From Streptomyces sp. I6 (lineage in GTDB: Bacteria; Actinomycetota; Actinomycetes; Streptomycetales; Streptomycetaceae), in assembly GCA_003725745.1 (NCBI GenBank), contig RHDP01000001.1, positions 6,551,501 through 6,615,500 on the forward strand: DNA of 64,000 nt, read 5' to 3'. Shown here piece after piece: positions 47,256 to 56,245 of the stretch (position 1 is its first letter; each line of letters starts with the position of its first letter). The position numbers and the translations under genes are program-made. The notes under the pieces are model-generated. The model was not told where the DNA came from. It did no database searches and worked only from the letters and a program-made list of their open reading frames with translations.

Positions 47256-48611
47256 GCCGGGTCCCCACGAACTCGTCGGGGTCCGGATCGAAACTCGCCA
47301 GGATCAGCCGTGCACAGGCGAACTCCGCGCCTGGCAGCAGGGGGAGCAGGGCGTCAAGCAGGACCCGGGAAGGAGGCCGGTGAGCGTCCAGCCGCCCCCG
47401 GGGACCGTCGCCTTCGGCAACGGCGCGGGGATCGTCCATACCGTGCACGGAGCGCTCGATCTCCTTCAGCCAGACGCACAGACGGGCATGGGCGTCACCG
47501 TCGGCGGCGAGCGCCGGGCCGGTGACCCCGAGTTCCCCGGCTCGCCCGGCGGGCAGTTCCCCGAGCCCGCGCGTCAGCCGGCGCAGCGTCCGTGAACGGG
47601 CGACCCGGCGGGTGAGCCGCAGGACTTCCGGAGCGAGGTCGCCTGCCGCGGCGCCGTGCAGCAGCAGATCGCGCAGACGGCGCGCTTCGGCGGCGGGCCG
47701 AGGCCAGCCGGAAACGGCCAGGAACCGGCCCACGCTGTCCAGATGGGACGCACAGCGCCGGCGTTCCGCGGTGCCCCGGGTCACCGCCTCGCCGCCCGCC
47801 GCACGCAGCCACGGTTCGCTCCAGAACGGATACCGCCCGGTCGGAGCGGCCTTCAGCGGGTGTTCCTCGGCCGACTGGAGCACGTCTCCCTGGAGTGCGA
47901 CATCCAGGACCAGGCCCGCCGGCCAGTCCGCGAGTGCCGGTCCCAGCGGAAGATGCAGCCGGTCCAGCCGCAAGCCGTCACGGTCATCGGCACGCCCGGC
48001 CATCGGCAACCCGCCGGCCACTCCACCTCGATGCCCGCCATGGCCCTGCTCCTCCCCGCGGCCGTCCCGGCCTTCCCTGCCGCCGCGGCCTTCCCGGCCG
48101 TCCCGGTTGTCCTGGTTATCTCGGTTGTCCCGGCCGTCCCGGTCGTCCCGGTTGTCCCGGCCGTCCCGGCCGTCGCGAGCCTCGCGGCCCCGCGCTTCCG
48201 GGTGATGGTGCGGGCTGCGACCGCCGCCCCGGTCCTGCTGCCCATGGCCCCGCGCGCCGCGGGGGCGTTGGTGGAGACCGCCCGGGGCGCGTCGCCCTCA
48301 CGCCCCGCGGCCAGCAACCGGCCCAGCAGATCGAGGGCGTGAGGCGCCTCGTCGGCATGGGCAACACCGGCATACGCCTTCGGCCGGGGTACGCCGTTCC
48401 ACAGGTCGCCCAGCCACCGGGGCGGCACACCGCCCGGCCGGCCGGCCACGACGAGCCCCGCGGCGGCGGCCGGGCCGGCGGCCGACGGCCAACCCCGCCT
48501 GGTGAGTTCCGCCTCCACCGCAAGCCGCTCCCGGGTGGCGCCGGGCAGGGCCACCAGCAGAACGGGAGGCCGTCGGGCGACCACTCGGGGCAGCACACTG
48601 ATCAGGTCCAC
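47248..48611 (-). CDS. nuo-operon protein with NuoB-like and NuoD-like halves (apparent -1 frameshift)
   Basis: About 454 aa when repaired. The first part (DLISVLPRVVARRPPVLLVALPGA...AAAGLVVAGRPGGVPPRWLGDLWNG) has a NuoB-like Rossmann look but lacks its cysteines. The last part (LPMAGRADDRDGLRLDRLHLPLGP ... ILASFDPDPDEFVGTRHG) is alpha-helical and sits where NuoC/NuoD would be encoded. Between them, in the repaired frame, lies a His/Gly then Arg-Asp-rich linker (RDGRDNRDDRDGRD type). One G missing from the run 48261-48265 is the most likely break (span 1364 bases). GTG at 48611 overlaps NuoA. Family assignment is weak: I recall Streptomyces homologues in the same operon position but no function. 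Confidence 0.62.
48060..48181 (-). repeat. 9-bp imperfect repeat encoding an Arg-Asp-rich linker
   Basis: Plus-strand units of the type GTCCCGGCC / GTCCCGGTT recur about a dozen times. In the repaired minus frame each gives a tripeptide Arg-Asp-Gly or Arg-Asp-Asn. The same block in the unrepaired frame would give Gly-Thr-Ala/Thr repeats. Confidence 0.75.
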
Positions 48612-48961
48612 CGAAGTGCGCCCTCACGCCAGGCGTATGTCACCGCTGCGAAAAGGACGCCCAGGAAGAGGAACATCTCGATGACCGCGGGCGGGCCCAT
48701 CTCCCGAACCACCCTGACCCACGGATACATGAACAGCATCTCCATGTCGAATGCCAGAAAGATCATGGTGACCGGGTACCACCTGACATGAAAGCGGGAG
48801 AAGGCGTGTTCACGCGGCATCAGGCCGCCGGTGAACGGCATCGGAGCGCAGGCAGCAGCTCCTCCGGACAGCAGTGCGCTCAGCCCGTAGAGGCCGGCGA
48901 CCGCCGCCACGGTCAGCCCGAGCAGGACGAGTACAGGCAACCAGACGCTCACCCGCGCCAT
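48602..48961 (-). CDS. nuoA2: NADH-quinone oxidoreductase subunit A (second copy)
   Basis: 119 aa, three hydrophobic helices with the signature FDMEMLFMYPWVRVVRE (usual FDxExxFLYPW). First gene of the reduced nuo operon; ATG at 48961. Overlaps the next gene by 10 bases. No nuoE, F, G or I genes follow. Confidence 0.92.
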   Translation of the reverse strand: MARVSVWLPVLVLLGLTVAAVAGLYGLSALLSGGAAACAPMPFTGGLMPREHAFSRFHVRWYPVTMIFLAFDMEMLFMYPWVRVVREMGPPAVIEMFLFLGVLFAAVTYAWREGALRWT

Positions 48962-49464
48962 ACTGCCGAGCCGTCGCTCGCACGCCCGGAAGGCGCACAG
49001 ACGGTGCTGCTCCGCCCACCGGAACGGCTCCCTCACGGCAACGCCGCGGAGCGATAAGAACATCGCCGCCCGTGTGAGGCCGGCCGGACATGCCGGTCCC
49101 GGCAGGTGCCGACGCGTGGAGGCGCCGCCGTGTCCCGGCAGCCCGGAGGAAGCCGCCGGCGAGAGCGCCGGCACGGGCAGCTCCCCGCCGGTGTGCCTCC
49201 CTCCGGCCGGGCGGTGGTACACGAGGAGTGATCCCCGCCATCGATGAGGCGGCGCCGCACCTCGACGCCGCGGGCGAGCAGGCGGTCACCCGGGCCGCAA
49301 CGAGGCCCGGCACGCCCGTGGTCCGGGAGGAGCTTCCCGCTCTCGGCGGCGCCTGCGTCTGCGCCGAACTCGTCCCCTCGCTCGGATCACCGGAACCGGA
49401 CGCCTGGTGTGTGGTGATTGAGGCGTTTTCGCGCACTGCGGAAGGGCGTTCCCATCGAGCGCTA
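48962..49464. other. divergent spacer between nuoA2 and the metallophore operon
   Basis: About 500 bases. The left part should hold the nuo promoter. The right part includes a possible short coding stretch (49228-49491) and the metallophore promoter. No tRNA or hairpin identified. Confidence 0.4.
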
Positions 49465-49491
49465 TTGAAAATGAGTGTCATAATCGTATAG
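49228..49491 (+). CDS. possible short ORF or gene remnant before the metallophore operon
   Basis: The frame 49228-49491 encodes about 87 residues, part of which looks protein-like (EAAPHLDAAGEQAVTRAATR, REELPALGGACVCAELVPSL). It ends inside the promoter region of the next operon, so its last codons overlap the Zur-like box. The GTG at 49228 lacks a spaced ribosome site. More likely a decayed remnant than a working gene. Confidence 0.22.
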   Translation: MIPAIDEAAPHLDAAGEQAVTRAATRPGTPVVREELPALGGACVCAELVPSLGSPEPDAWCVVIEAFSRTAEGRSHRALLKMSVIIV

Positions 49492-49492
49492 A
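49465..49492 (+). promoter_or_regulatory. sigma70-type promoter of the metallophore operon with overlapping Zur-like box
   Basis: TTGAAA (49465-49470), 16-base spacer, TATAGA (49487-49492), eight bases before the GTG at 49501, so the transcript is probably leaderless or nearly so. TGAAAATGAGTGTCA (49466-49480) overlaps the -35 and spacer and differs in two of 15 places from TGAAAATGATTTTCA, the actinobacterial Zur-type box as I remember it. Binding here would block the polymerase. Confidence 0.65.
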
Positions 49493-49500
49493 AGTACTGG

Positions 49501-50898
49501 GTGCTCATCTCACGACAGGTGCCGGAGCGCCCCGTGGCCGGAGTCCGGCCCCTGGCGCTCACCGCACTCCGGCATCCCACGGTCTCCACGCTCCTGGCGG
49601 ATCACCGCGTCCTGCTGGCCGACCTCCTGGACGGCCTGGGATCACCGCTCCACATCGTGCTGCCCGAGATCTTCGAGGAGAACGTCGCCGCACTCCGGCG
49701 GGCGTTCGCCGAGGCGGGCGCCACCGCCGACATCCTGTTCGCCAAGAAGGCCAACAAGGCCGACTGCTACGCCGCGTCGGCCGCCGCCCTGGGGGTGGGG
49801 ATCGACGTCGCCAGCACCCCCGAACTGGTCAAGGCACTGGCCGGCGGGGTTCCGGGACACCGGATCGGAATCTCCGGCCCGGAGAAGGACGACGCGCTGC
49901 ACGCTCTGGCCGTCCAGCACGGCTGCCTGGTCGCCGTCGACTCGATCAGCGAACTCCGCCGGCTCGCCGCGACCGCGCGGGCCGCACGGCGCCAGGCCGC
50001 GGTGCTGCTGCGGTCCCGCACGGCCGGCCAGCCGGGAAGCCGCTTCGGGCTGTCCGCCGCCGAGCGTGAGGCCGCCGTCGGCCTCTGCGGGGAACTCGCC
50101 GACCACATCAACCTGCTGGGGTTCTCCTTCCATCTGAACGGCTACTCCACGGCGGAACGCGCCACGGCGGCGAACGAGATGATCGAGCACTGCCTCGGCG
50201 CCAGGCGGCGGGGCTCACTCTCCGCGCAACTGGTCGACATCGGCGGCGGGTTGCCGGTCCGCTATGTCGAGCCTCGGCTCTGGAACGAGTTCCTCGAGCA
50301 GAACGGGCCGGCCCATTACCACGCGGCCAGGGACTTCAAGGACTTCTATCCGTACGGGGGACAGCCCGCCGCCCAGGCAGTGCGCGCGATCATGGCGCAC
50401 CCGGTCGACGGCGGCGAGTCCCTGGCGGTGAAGGCGAGGCGCAACGGCGTCCGGTTCCTCGTCGAGCCCGGCCGGGCCCTGCTGGACCAGGCCGGGTTCA
50501 CCCTGTACCGGGTACAGCAGGTCGACGACCGGCGGGACGCCGACGGGTACGCGATCGTCACCGTCGCGGGCAGCAGCTTCAGCCTCTCCGAACAGTGGTT
50601 CAACAGCGACTACCTCCCCGACCCGCTGCTGATGTCCGCGCAGCCCACCGCCGACGAGCTGTTCCCGGCCTGCGTGGCGGGCTCGACCTGCCTGGAGAGC
50701 GACCTGGTGACCTGGCGGAAGGTCGGCTTCCCGCGGCCCGTACGGCGCGGCGACCACCTGGTCTACCTCAACACCGCGGGCTACCAGATGGACTCCAACG
50801 AGTCGCCGTTCCATGACGCCGCACTGCCGTCGAAGGCCGTTCTCCGGCTCGGTGACGGCGGCGCCCCGCCGCGCTGGCGACTGGACGGAATCCGATGA
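49501..50898 (+). CDS. fold-III PLP-dependent decarboxylase (LysA/SbnH-like)
   Basis: 465 aa. PLP lysine region FAKKANKAD near residue 80, HLNGY (usual H-x-GS), DIGGGLPVRY (phosphate-binding GGG), and EPGRALLDQAG; C-terminal AGSTCLESDLVTWRKV with the shared-site Cys. Related enzymes are diaminopimelate, ornithine and lysine decarboxylases and SbnH of staphyloferrin B, which decarboxylates a citryl-diaminopropionate intermediate. First gene of the operon; GTG at 49501 lies next to the promoter, so it is translated from a very short leader. The next gene begins 48 bases later. Substrate in this locus not known. Confidence 0.88.
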   Translation: MLISRQVPERPVAGVRPLALTALRHPTVSTLLADHRVLLADLLDGLGSPLHIVLPEIFEENVAALRRAFAEAGATADILFAKKANKADCYAASAAALGVGIDVASTPELVKALAGGVPGHRIGISGPEKDDALHALAVQHGCLVAVDSISELRRLAATARAARRQAAVLLRSRTAGQPGSRFGLSAAEREAAVGLCGELADHINLLGFSFHLNGYSTAERATAANEMIEHCLGARRRGSLSAQLVDIGGGLPVRYVEPRLWNEFLEQNGPAHYHAARDFKDFYPYGGQPAAQAVRAIMAHPVDGGESLAVKARRNGVRFLVEPGRALLDQAGFTLYRVQQVDDRRDADGYAIVTVAGSSFSLSEQWFNSDYLPDPLLMSAQPTADELFPACVAGSTCLESDLVTWRKVGFPRPVRRGDHLVYLNTAGYQMDSNESPFHDAALPSKAVLRLGDGGAPPRWRLDGIR

Positions 50899-50945
50899 GA
50901 CCTCGAACCGATGCAATCCGACCACCAGTGAAGGAGAACCCTCGT

Positions 50946-51926
50946 ATGTCACCGAGCTACGCCCCGCCCGGGCAGTTGTGGCTGCTGCCGCAGTCGCAGC
51001 AGGAAGGGCTGGACCTCGACCGCCGGCAGGTGATCGCGGTCGTCGAGCGGGCCTACCGCGCGCTGCGCGAGAGCGGCTCGAACAACCCGGTCAAGACGAT
51101 CATCGACGATCCCGGTGACCACTCCCTCAGCTATTCGATGGTCGCCCGGGACGCGGGCAGCGGAACCGTCTGCTTCAAGGCCGTCTACGAGTTCGACCCG
51201 CGCCGCACCCGTGACGGCTACCGCTTCCACTCGTTCGTCTTCCTCGTCGACGACACCACCGGGAAACCCATCGCGCTGATGGACGTGGTGAGGCTCGGAC
51301 CGCTGCGGTCCTCGGCCACCACCGCGCTGTTCGCCCGCGAAGCCTGCCCCGACGCGCGGAGCGCCCTGGTCGTCGGCACCGGGGTCCAGGGGCAGGCTGC
51401 CCTGCCGATGCTGCTGGCGGCACTGCCCAAGCTGGAGCGGTTGCAGGTGTTCGGCACCTACCCCGACGGTCTGCGCGCCGTCCGGGACAGCGTCGACGGC
51501 CGCGAGGTCGAGATCGTCAGGGACCTCCGGACGGCCGCCGGTGCGGCCGACATCGTGATCGGCGCCGCGGGCCTCTCCGCCACCGAGGAGGTCCGGCGCG
51601 ACTGGATGAAGCCGGGTTCGGTCGCCGTGCTGCTCGGGTACGGCGTGCACGCCGACGTGTGCCACGGCGCGGACTACCGGATCGCCACGGACACCGCCCA
51701 GATGCACGCCACCTGCGAGGACCTGCGGGGCGAGGACGGCAGCCCGCCGTCGGTCGACGCCCAGCTGCCGGACGTGCTGCTCGGCCGGGCACCTGCCCGG
51801 CGCCATCCGGACGACGTGGTCTTCGCCTACAACAGCGGTATGGCGGTCACCGACGCCGCGCTGGGCCGGTACATAGCCGACCTCGCACGGGCGGGCGGGC
51901 GCGGGGAAAAGGTCAACTTCTGGTGA
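50946..51926 (+). CDS. SbnB-like ornithine cyclodeaminase family dehydrogenase
   Basis: 326 aa of the ornithine cyclodeaminase/mu-crystallin family, with the Rossmann segment SALVVGTGVQGQAALPMLLAA near residues 137-157 and PGSVAVLLGYGVHADV. In the staphyloferrin B route the relative SbnB uses NAD to split N-(1-amino-1-carboxyethyl)-glutamate into 2,3-diaminopropionate and 2-oxoglutarate. Here it lies in the same operon as an SbnA-like enzyme, so the pair plausibly makes 2,3-diaminopropionate or an EDDS precursor. ATG at 50946 has AAGGAG at nine bases; an in-frame start at 50895 overlaps the upstream stop. Confidence 0.85.
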   Translation: MSPSYAPPGQLWLLPQSQQEGLDLDRRQVIAVVERAYRALRESGSNNPVKTIIDDPGDHSLSYSMVARDAGSGTVCFKAVYEFDPRRTRDGYRFHSFVFLVDDTTGKPIALMDVVRLGPLRSSATTALFAREACPDARSALVVGTGVQGQAALPMLLAALPKLERLQVFGTYPDGLRAVRDSVDGREVEIVRDLRTAAGAADIVIGAAGLSATEEVRRDWMKPGSVAVLLGYGVHADVCHGADYRIATDTAQMHATCEDLRGEDGSPPSVDAQLPDVLLGRAPARRHPDDVVFAYNSGMAVTDAALGRYIADLARAGGRGEKVNFW

Positions 51927-53431
51927 GTGGTTCCCACACGACCGGCACGACCGGCACGACCGGCACCTCAGAGACGGCCGGCGCGGCGGAGACGACGGGC
52001 ACGGCCGGCGCGGTACAGGCGACGGGCAGTGCGGAGACCGGCGTCGGCTGGTGGGCCGGGAACTCACGGGCGCTGCTCGGCCTCGCGCTCCCGCTGATCC
52101 TGACCAACTTCGCCTACGTAGCGCTGACCACCGTCGACATCGTGATGCTGGGCAGGCTCGGCGCGGTCGAGATCGCCGCCGCCGGACTGGCCATCGCGCT
52201 GTTCAACCAGTTGCGCACCACCGGCACCGGGCTGGTCACCGGAGTCAGCAACCTGGTGGCCGAGGCGCGGGTGCGGGACGACCGGGAGCGGGTCGGCGCG
52301 CTGCTGTTCGCGGGGTTCTTCTGGGCGACCGCGTGCGGTGTGGTGTTCTGCGCCGTACTCCTGCTGATCGGCCCGCTGCTCGTGCTGCTGGGGCAGGACC
52401 CGGAGGTGGTCCGCAAGGCCGGCGAGTTCCTGATGGTCCTGGCGCCGGGCATGCTGCCCTGCCTGTGGTTCCAGAACCTGCGGCACTTCACCACCGGCCT
52501 CAGGCGGCCCGGCCCGCTGCTGGCCATCACCCTGGCCTCGGTCCTGGTGACCATCGGCCTCAACTACGTCCTGATCTACGGCAAGTTCGGCCTGCCCGCG
52601 TTCGGCTTCGTCGGTGTGGCGATCGCCACCGTCACGGTGTTCCTGCTGTCCTTCCTGGCGTTCATCGCGGTGATCCTGCGCGACGGCGTCCTCCGCCCGT
52701 ACCTCACCTCGCCCGACGCGCGGCGCTGGTCCGGGGACGCGGTCCGGTCGGTCTGGCGCCTCGGCCTGCCGATCTCGGGCACGTACGCCTCGGAGGCGGG
52801 GTTCTTCAGCGTGCTCACCCTGATCGTCGGAACCCTGGGCGTCGAGGCCCTGGCCGCGCAGACGGTGCTGAACCAGATCGTCTACATCGTCTTCATGATC
52901 TCCGCCGGCCTGTCGCACGCGGCGTCGATCCACATCAGCGAGGCCGCCGGCGGCAACGACTATGCGACAGCACGCAGAACAGGGCTCCTCGGTACGGCCT
53001 GGGGCGTCATCGCCATGCTGGTCGTCGCCGTCGCCTACCTGGCGATCCCCGACCCGATCGTGTCCCTCTTCATCTCGGCCGAGCACGCCGGCAACGCGGA
53101 CATCATCGCGCTGACCGTGACCGGACTGCTGATCGCCGCCCTGATGCAGGTCTTCGACGCCGTGCAGAACATCGGCAACGGCATCCTGCGCGGCATCGGC
53201 GACACCGCCGGGCCGTTCCGGATCTCCCTCGTCGGCTACTGGCTGATCGGGCTGCCCGCGGGCTATCTGCTCGGGGTGATCGCCGACTGGGGCGTCGAGG
53301 GCGTCTGGATCGGCCAGACCATCGGCCTCGCCGCCACCGCCGCCATCCTGCTGGTCGCGTTCCTGCGCCGCGTCGACCGGCTCCACCGCGCGGCGTCCGG
53401 CGCACCCGTCCCGGAACCGGAGTCCTCATGA
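51923..53431 (+). CDS. MATE family efflux transporter
   Basis: 502 aa with about twelve hydrophobic helices in two pseudo-repeats (LALPLILTNFAYVALTTVDI; WRLGLPISGTYASEAGFFSV). The N-terminal ~45 residues form a Thr/Gly/Ala-rich tail encoded by 9-bp-like repeats (TTGTTGTTGT). GTG at 51923 overlaps the SbnB-like stop (GTGA). In the operon it is the obvious candidate to export the product. MATE proteins are unusual exporters for metallophores, where MFS carriers are more common. Stop overlaps the next ATG. Confidence 0.88.
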   Translation: MSGSHTTGTTGTTGTSETAGAAETTGTAGAVQATGSAETGVGWWAGNSRALLGLALPLILTNFAYVALTTVDIVMLGRLGAVEIAAAGLAIALFNQLRTTGTGLVTGVSNLVAEARVRDDRERVGALLFAGFFWATACGVVFCAVLLLIGPLLVLLGQDPEVVRKAGEFLMVLAPGMLPCLWFQNLRHFTTGLRRPGPLLAITLASVLVTIGLNYVLIYGKFGLPAFGFVGVAIATVTVFLLSFLAFIAVILRDGVLRPYLTSPDARRWSGDAVRSVWRLGLPISGTYASEAGFFSVLTLIVGTLGVEALAAQTVLNQIVYIVFMISAGLSHAASIHISEAAGGNDYATARRTGLLGTAWGVIAMLVVAVAYLAIPDPIVSLFISAEHAGNADIIALTVTGLLIAALMQVFDAVQNIGNGILRGIGDTAGPFRISLVGYWLIGLPAGYLLGVIADWGVEGVWIGQTIGLAATAAILLVAFLRRVDRLHRAASGAPVPEPESS

Positions 53432-54570
53432 ACCACGTTCTCGCACCCGCCGCTTCGGCCTCCCTGATACGCAGCGAAGTGGCGGGCCTGCCCCGCTACG
53501 ATCCCGGCGCGGACCCGGACGAGGTGGCCGCCCTCAGCGGCGCCCGCCAGGTGATCAAACTCTCCAACAACGAGAGCCCGTTCGGTGTCTCTCCGGCGGT
53601 CGCCGAAGCCGTACGGCTGAGCCTGGCCGACGGCGTCAGCCGCTACCCCGACCCCACCGGCAAACGGCTGGCCGACGCCATCGGGAAGAGTCTGGACGTG
53701 CCGGCCGGGCGCGTTGTGCTCGGCAACGGTTCGGAGAACATCCTGGAGCTGCTGTGCCAGGCCGTACTCGACCCCGGTGACCTGGTGGTCACCCAGGCGC
53801 CAGGGTTCAGCCTGCACGAGACCTTCCCCCGGGTCATGGGCGCCCGGGTCGAGAAGGTCCCGGTCACCGCAGGCTTCGGGTTCGACGCGGACGCCTGGCG
53901 TGACGCACTGGCCGCCGGCCCGAAACTCGTCTTCCTCGCCAACCCGTGCAACCCCACCGGCGCCGTGGTCAGCGCCGGCCAGCTGGAGCACGTCGTGGCC
54001 GCGGCCCCGCGGTCGGCCCTGCTGGTGCTCGACGAGGCGTACGGCGAGTTCGCCCGACCCGACCCGGAGTACCCCGACGGGCTGGAGGCGCTGCGCGGCC
54101 TGGACCGGCCGTGGATCGTGCTGCGCACCTTCTCCAAGGCCTACGGCCTGGCGGGCGTCCGGGTGGGGTACGGCATCGCTTCCGACGCCGCCCTGGTCGA
54201 GGCACTGGACCGGGTCCGCACCCCGTACAACGTCAACCGGCCGGCCCAGGACGCCGCCATCGCCGCGCTGGGCGACCACGAGCACCTGGCAGACACGGTC
54301 CGCCGGACGGGTCTGGAGATCGCCAGGGTCACCGGCCGGCTGCGCGGCGCGGGACTGGGCGTGGTCCCGTCCTCGACCAACTTCCTGTTCATCGACACCG
54401 GCTGCCGCTCCGACCGGGTCGCCCGGGAGCTGCACCGCGCCGGAATCATCGTCAAGGCGTGGCGCGAGCCGGGATACGAGAACTACATCCGAGCCTCCCT
54501 CTCGACCCCCGAGGAGAACGACGTCTTCGTGCGGTGTCTGACGGAGATCTGCGCGAAGGACAAGCCGTGA
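53428..54570 (+). CDS. HisC-like fold-I PLP-dependent aminotransferase
   Basis: 380 aa, aminotransferase class I/II of the histidinol-phosphate aminotransferase/CobD group. Motifs: IKLSNNESPFG at about residues 39-49, LGNGSENILELLCQ, FLANPCNPTGAVVS, VLDEAYGEF and the PLP lysine in RTFSKAYGLAGVRVGYG. No his genes are nearby, so it probably serves the metallophore pathway, as an aminotransferase or an amino-acid-phosphate decarboxylase or lyase. ATGA overlap at the start and GTGA at the end. Confidence 0.87.
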   Translation: MNHVLAPAASASLIRSEVAGLPRYDPGADPDEVAALSGARQVIKLSNNESPFGVSPAVAEAVRLSLADGVSRYPDPTGKRLADAIGKSLDVPAGRVVLGNGSENILELLCQAVLDPGDLVVTQAPGFSLHETFPRVMGARVEKVPVTAGFGFDADAWRDALAAGPKLVFLANPCNPTGAVVSAGQLEHVVAAAPRSALLVLDEAYGEFARPDPEYPDGLEALRGLDRPWIVLRTFSKAYGLAGVRVGYGIASDAALVEALDRVRTPYNVNRPAQDAAIAALGDHEHLADTVRRTGLEIARVTGRLRGAGLGVVPSSTNFLFIDTGCRSDRVARELHRAGIIVKAWREPGYENYIRASLSTPEENDVFVRCLTEICAKDKP

Positions 54571-55550
54571 TCAAAACGAGGATATCCGACCTGATCGGGC
54601 GAACGCCCCTGCTCGAACTGTCGGTTGCGGACGGTTCGGCGACCGTCGTGCTGAAGATGGAGCAGTACAACCCCACCGGCACTGCCAAGATCCGGATGGC
54701 CAGGAGCATGGTGGACGAGGCGGAGGAGGCCGGGCTGCTCACCCCCGGCGGATGGCTGGTCGAGTCCACCTCCGGCAACACCGGGCTCGGCCTGGCGCTC
54801 ATCGCCGCCGAACGCGGATACAAGTTCACCGCCGTGGTGGACAACCACTCCAGCACGGACAAGCTGCGCGGCATGCTCGCCTACGGGGCCGACATACTCA
54901 ATGTCGCCGGCGACGAGGAAGGCCTCGCCACCGCCGAACGCGACACCGTGGCCGAGCGCCTCGCGGCCGAGCGGGGCGCGTACTGGACCGCGCAGCACCG
55001 CAACCAGGGGAACCCCAACGGCTACCGCCCGCTCGCCCGCGAGCTGCACGACGATCTGGGCGACGCTATCCACTACCTGTACGGGGCCGTCGGCACCGGT
55101 GGTTCGCTCTGCGGCACCGGCCGCGCCCTGCGGGAACGCATCCCGGACCTGAAGATCATCGGTGTCGAGCCGGTGGGGTCCGTCGTCTTCGGCGGGGAGG
55201 GCGCGCCGTACCACCAGTCCGGCACCGGTACCCCCGAGGGCTCGGAGATCGGCGGTGTCGTCGACTACGAACTGATCGACCAGGGGCTCAAGGCCAGTGA
55301 CTCGGAGGCCTTCGAGACCTGCCGCTACCTGGCCAGGAACTTCGGCATCCTGATCGGCGGTTCGGCGGGCGGCGTGGTCTACAAGGCCCTGGAGCAGGCG
55401 CAGGGCGCGGGGCCCGGGGCCACCATCGTCGTGCTGGTCTGCGACGGCGGCGACAAGTACCTGGACACCGTGTTCAACGACGACTGGATGGCGGCCAACG
55501 GCCTGTTCGACGAGCAGGTCGTCCGTCGGCTGGCCGCGATGCTGCGGTAG
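54567..55550 (+). CDS. SbnA-like cysteine-synthase-family PLP enzyme
   Basis: 327 aa, fold-II PLP enzyme. Motifs: ISDLIGRTPLLEL, PLP-lysine region YNPTGTAKIRMA (canonical PGGSVKDR altered), STSGNTGLGLALIAAERG and GAVGTGGSLCGTGRAL. SbnA condenses O-phosphoserine with glutamate to give the substrate of SbnB; the EDDS pathway is thought to use a related enzyme with aspartate. Cysteine synthase proper would be a housekeeping alternative, but the operon context speaks against it. GTG at 54567 overlaps the aminotransferase stop. Last gene of the biosynthetic operon. Confidence 0.87.
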   Translation: MIKTRISDLIGRTPLLELSVADGSATVVLKMEQYNPTGTAKIRMARSMVDEAEEAGLLTPGGWLVESTSGNTGLGLALIAAERGYKFTAVVDNHSSTDKLRGMLAYGADILNVAGDEEGLATAERDTVAERLAAERGAYWTAQHRNQGNPNGYRPLARELHDDLGDAIHYLYGAVGTGGSLCGTGRALRERIPDLKIIGVEPVGSVVFGGEGAPYHQSGTGTPEGSEIGGVVDYELIDQGLKASDSEAFETCRYLARNFGILIGGSAGGVVYKALEQAQGAGPGATIVVLVCDGGDKYLDTVFNDDWMAANGLFDEQVVRRLAAMLR

Positions 55551-56245
55551 CGCCCGCCGCCGGAACGGGCGGGACACCCGGCGGATCAGGTGGGATCCAC
55601 CGATGCGCCGGTCTGTCCTGCCCACCGGCGAGGGCGGCGCCGCGGACGCCGGACGGGAGCCCGGCATCCCTCGCGGCGACCGTGCCCGGTCCCGGCCGAT
55701 CGCTGTGGCGCAGGCGGTGTGCGTGGTGCCTGGCGGTGCGCGTCGTACGGGTGGTGCCGGCAGTGCGGGTGGTGCCTGGCGGTGCGCGTCGTACGGGCGG
55801 TGCCGGCAGTGTGCGTGGTGCCTGGCGGTGCGCGTCGTACGGGTGGTGCCGGCAGTGCGGGTGGTGCCTGGCGGTGCGCGTCGTACGGGTGGTGCCGGCA
55901 GTGCGGGTGGTGCCTGGCGGTGCTTCGCGTGTGCCGGCCGCGCGGCGCCGTGCTCGATCAGGGCCGGGCCGGGCGGCCCGGCCCTTCGCCCTGACGGCCG
56001 GCGTTCGGGCGGGTGGCCGGGAGCCGCAACGCCGCACCGATGCCCGCCGGCCCCGCCACCCGCTCCGAGTGCGCACGGTGGCGCGGTGTCCCGCGATGCC
56101 GTGCCCGGACGCCCGGACGCCCGGACGCCCGGACGCCTCGAACCGCCGCCCTGCACAGGCCTCCTGGGCCGAGCCCGTCCGAGGGCCCACCTGGCGGAGC
56201 CAGGGCTCTTCGGCCGTTCGTGTGAGAGCTGATACGCTGCCACTA
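55551..56245. other. 695-bp spacer with a 46-bp repeat array
   Basis: Separates the biosynthetic and uptake operons. The middle is a 46-bp minisatellite (55726-55923). The right end carries the promoter of the lipoprotein gene (TACGCT at about 56233). No coding sequence is convincing; long open frames are a by-product of the repeats. Confidence 0.5.
55726..55923 (+). repeat. 46-bp tandem repeat, four and a third units
   Basis: Units start at 55726, 55772, 55818, 55864 and partially 55910, each opening GTGCCTGGCGGTGCGCGTCG and continuing TACGGGTGGTGCCGGCAGTG. Differences are single bases (for example GGGCGG for GGGTGG at about 55796). The period is not a multiple of three. Confidence 0.9.

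Noticed and set aside
49466-49480. Zinc or other riboswitch before the metallophore operon
   Set aside because: The transcript is probably leaderless, leaving no room for an aptamer.
55726-55923. CRISPR array
   Set aside because: No variable spacers between units and no cas genes; plain tandem repeat.
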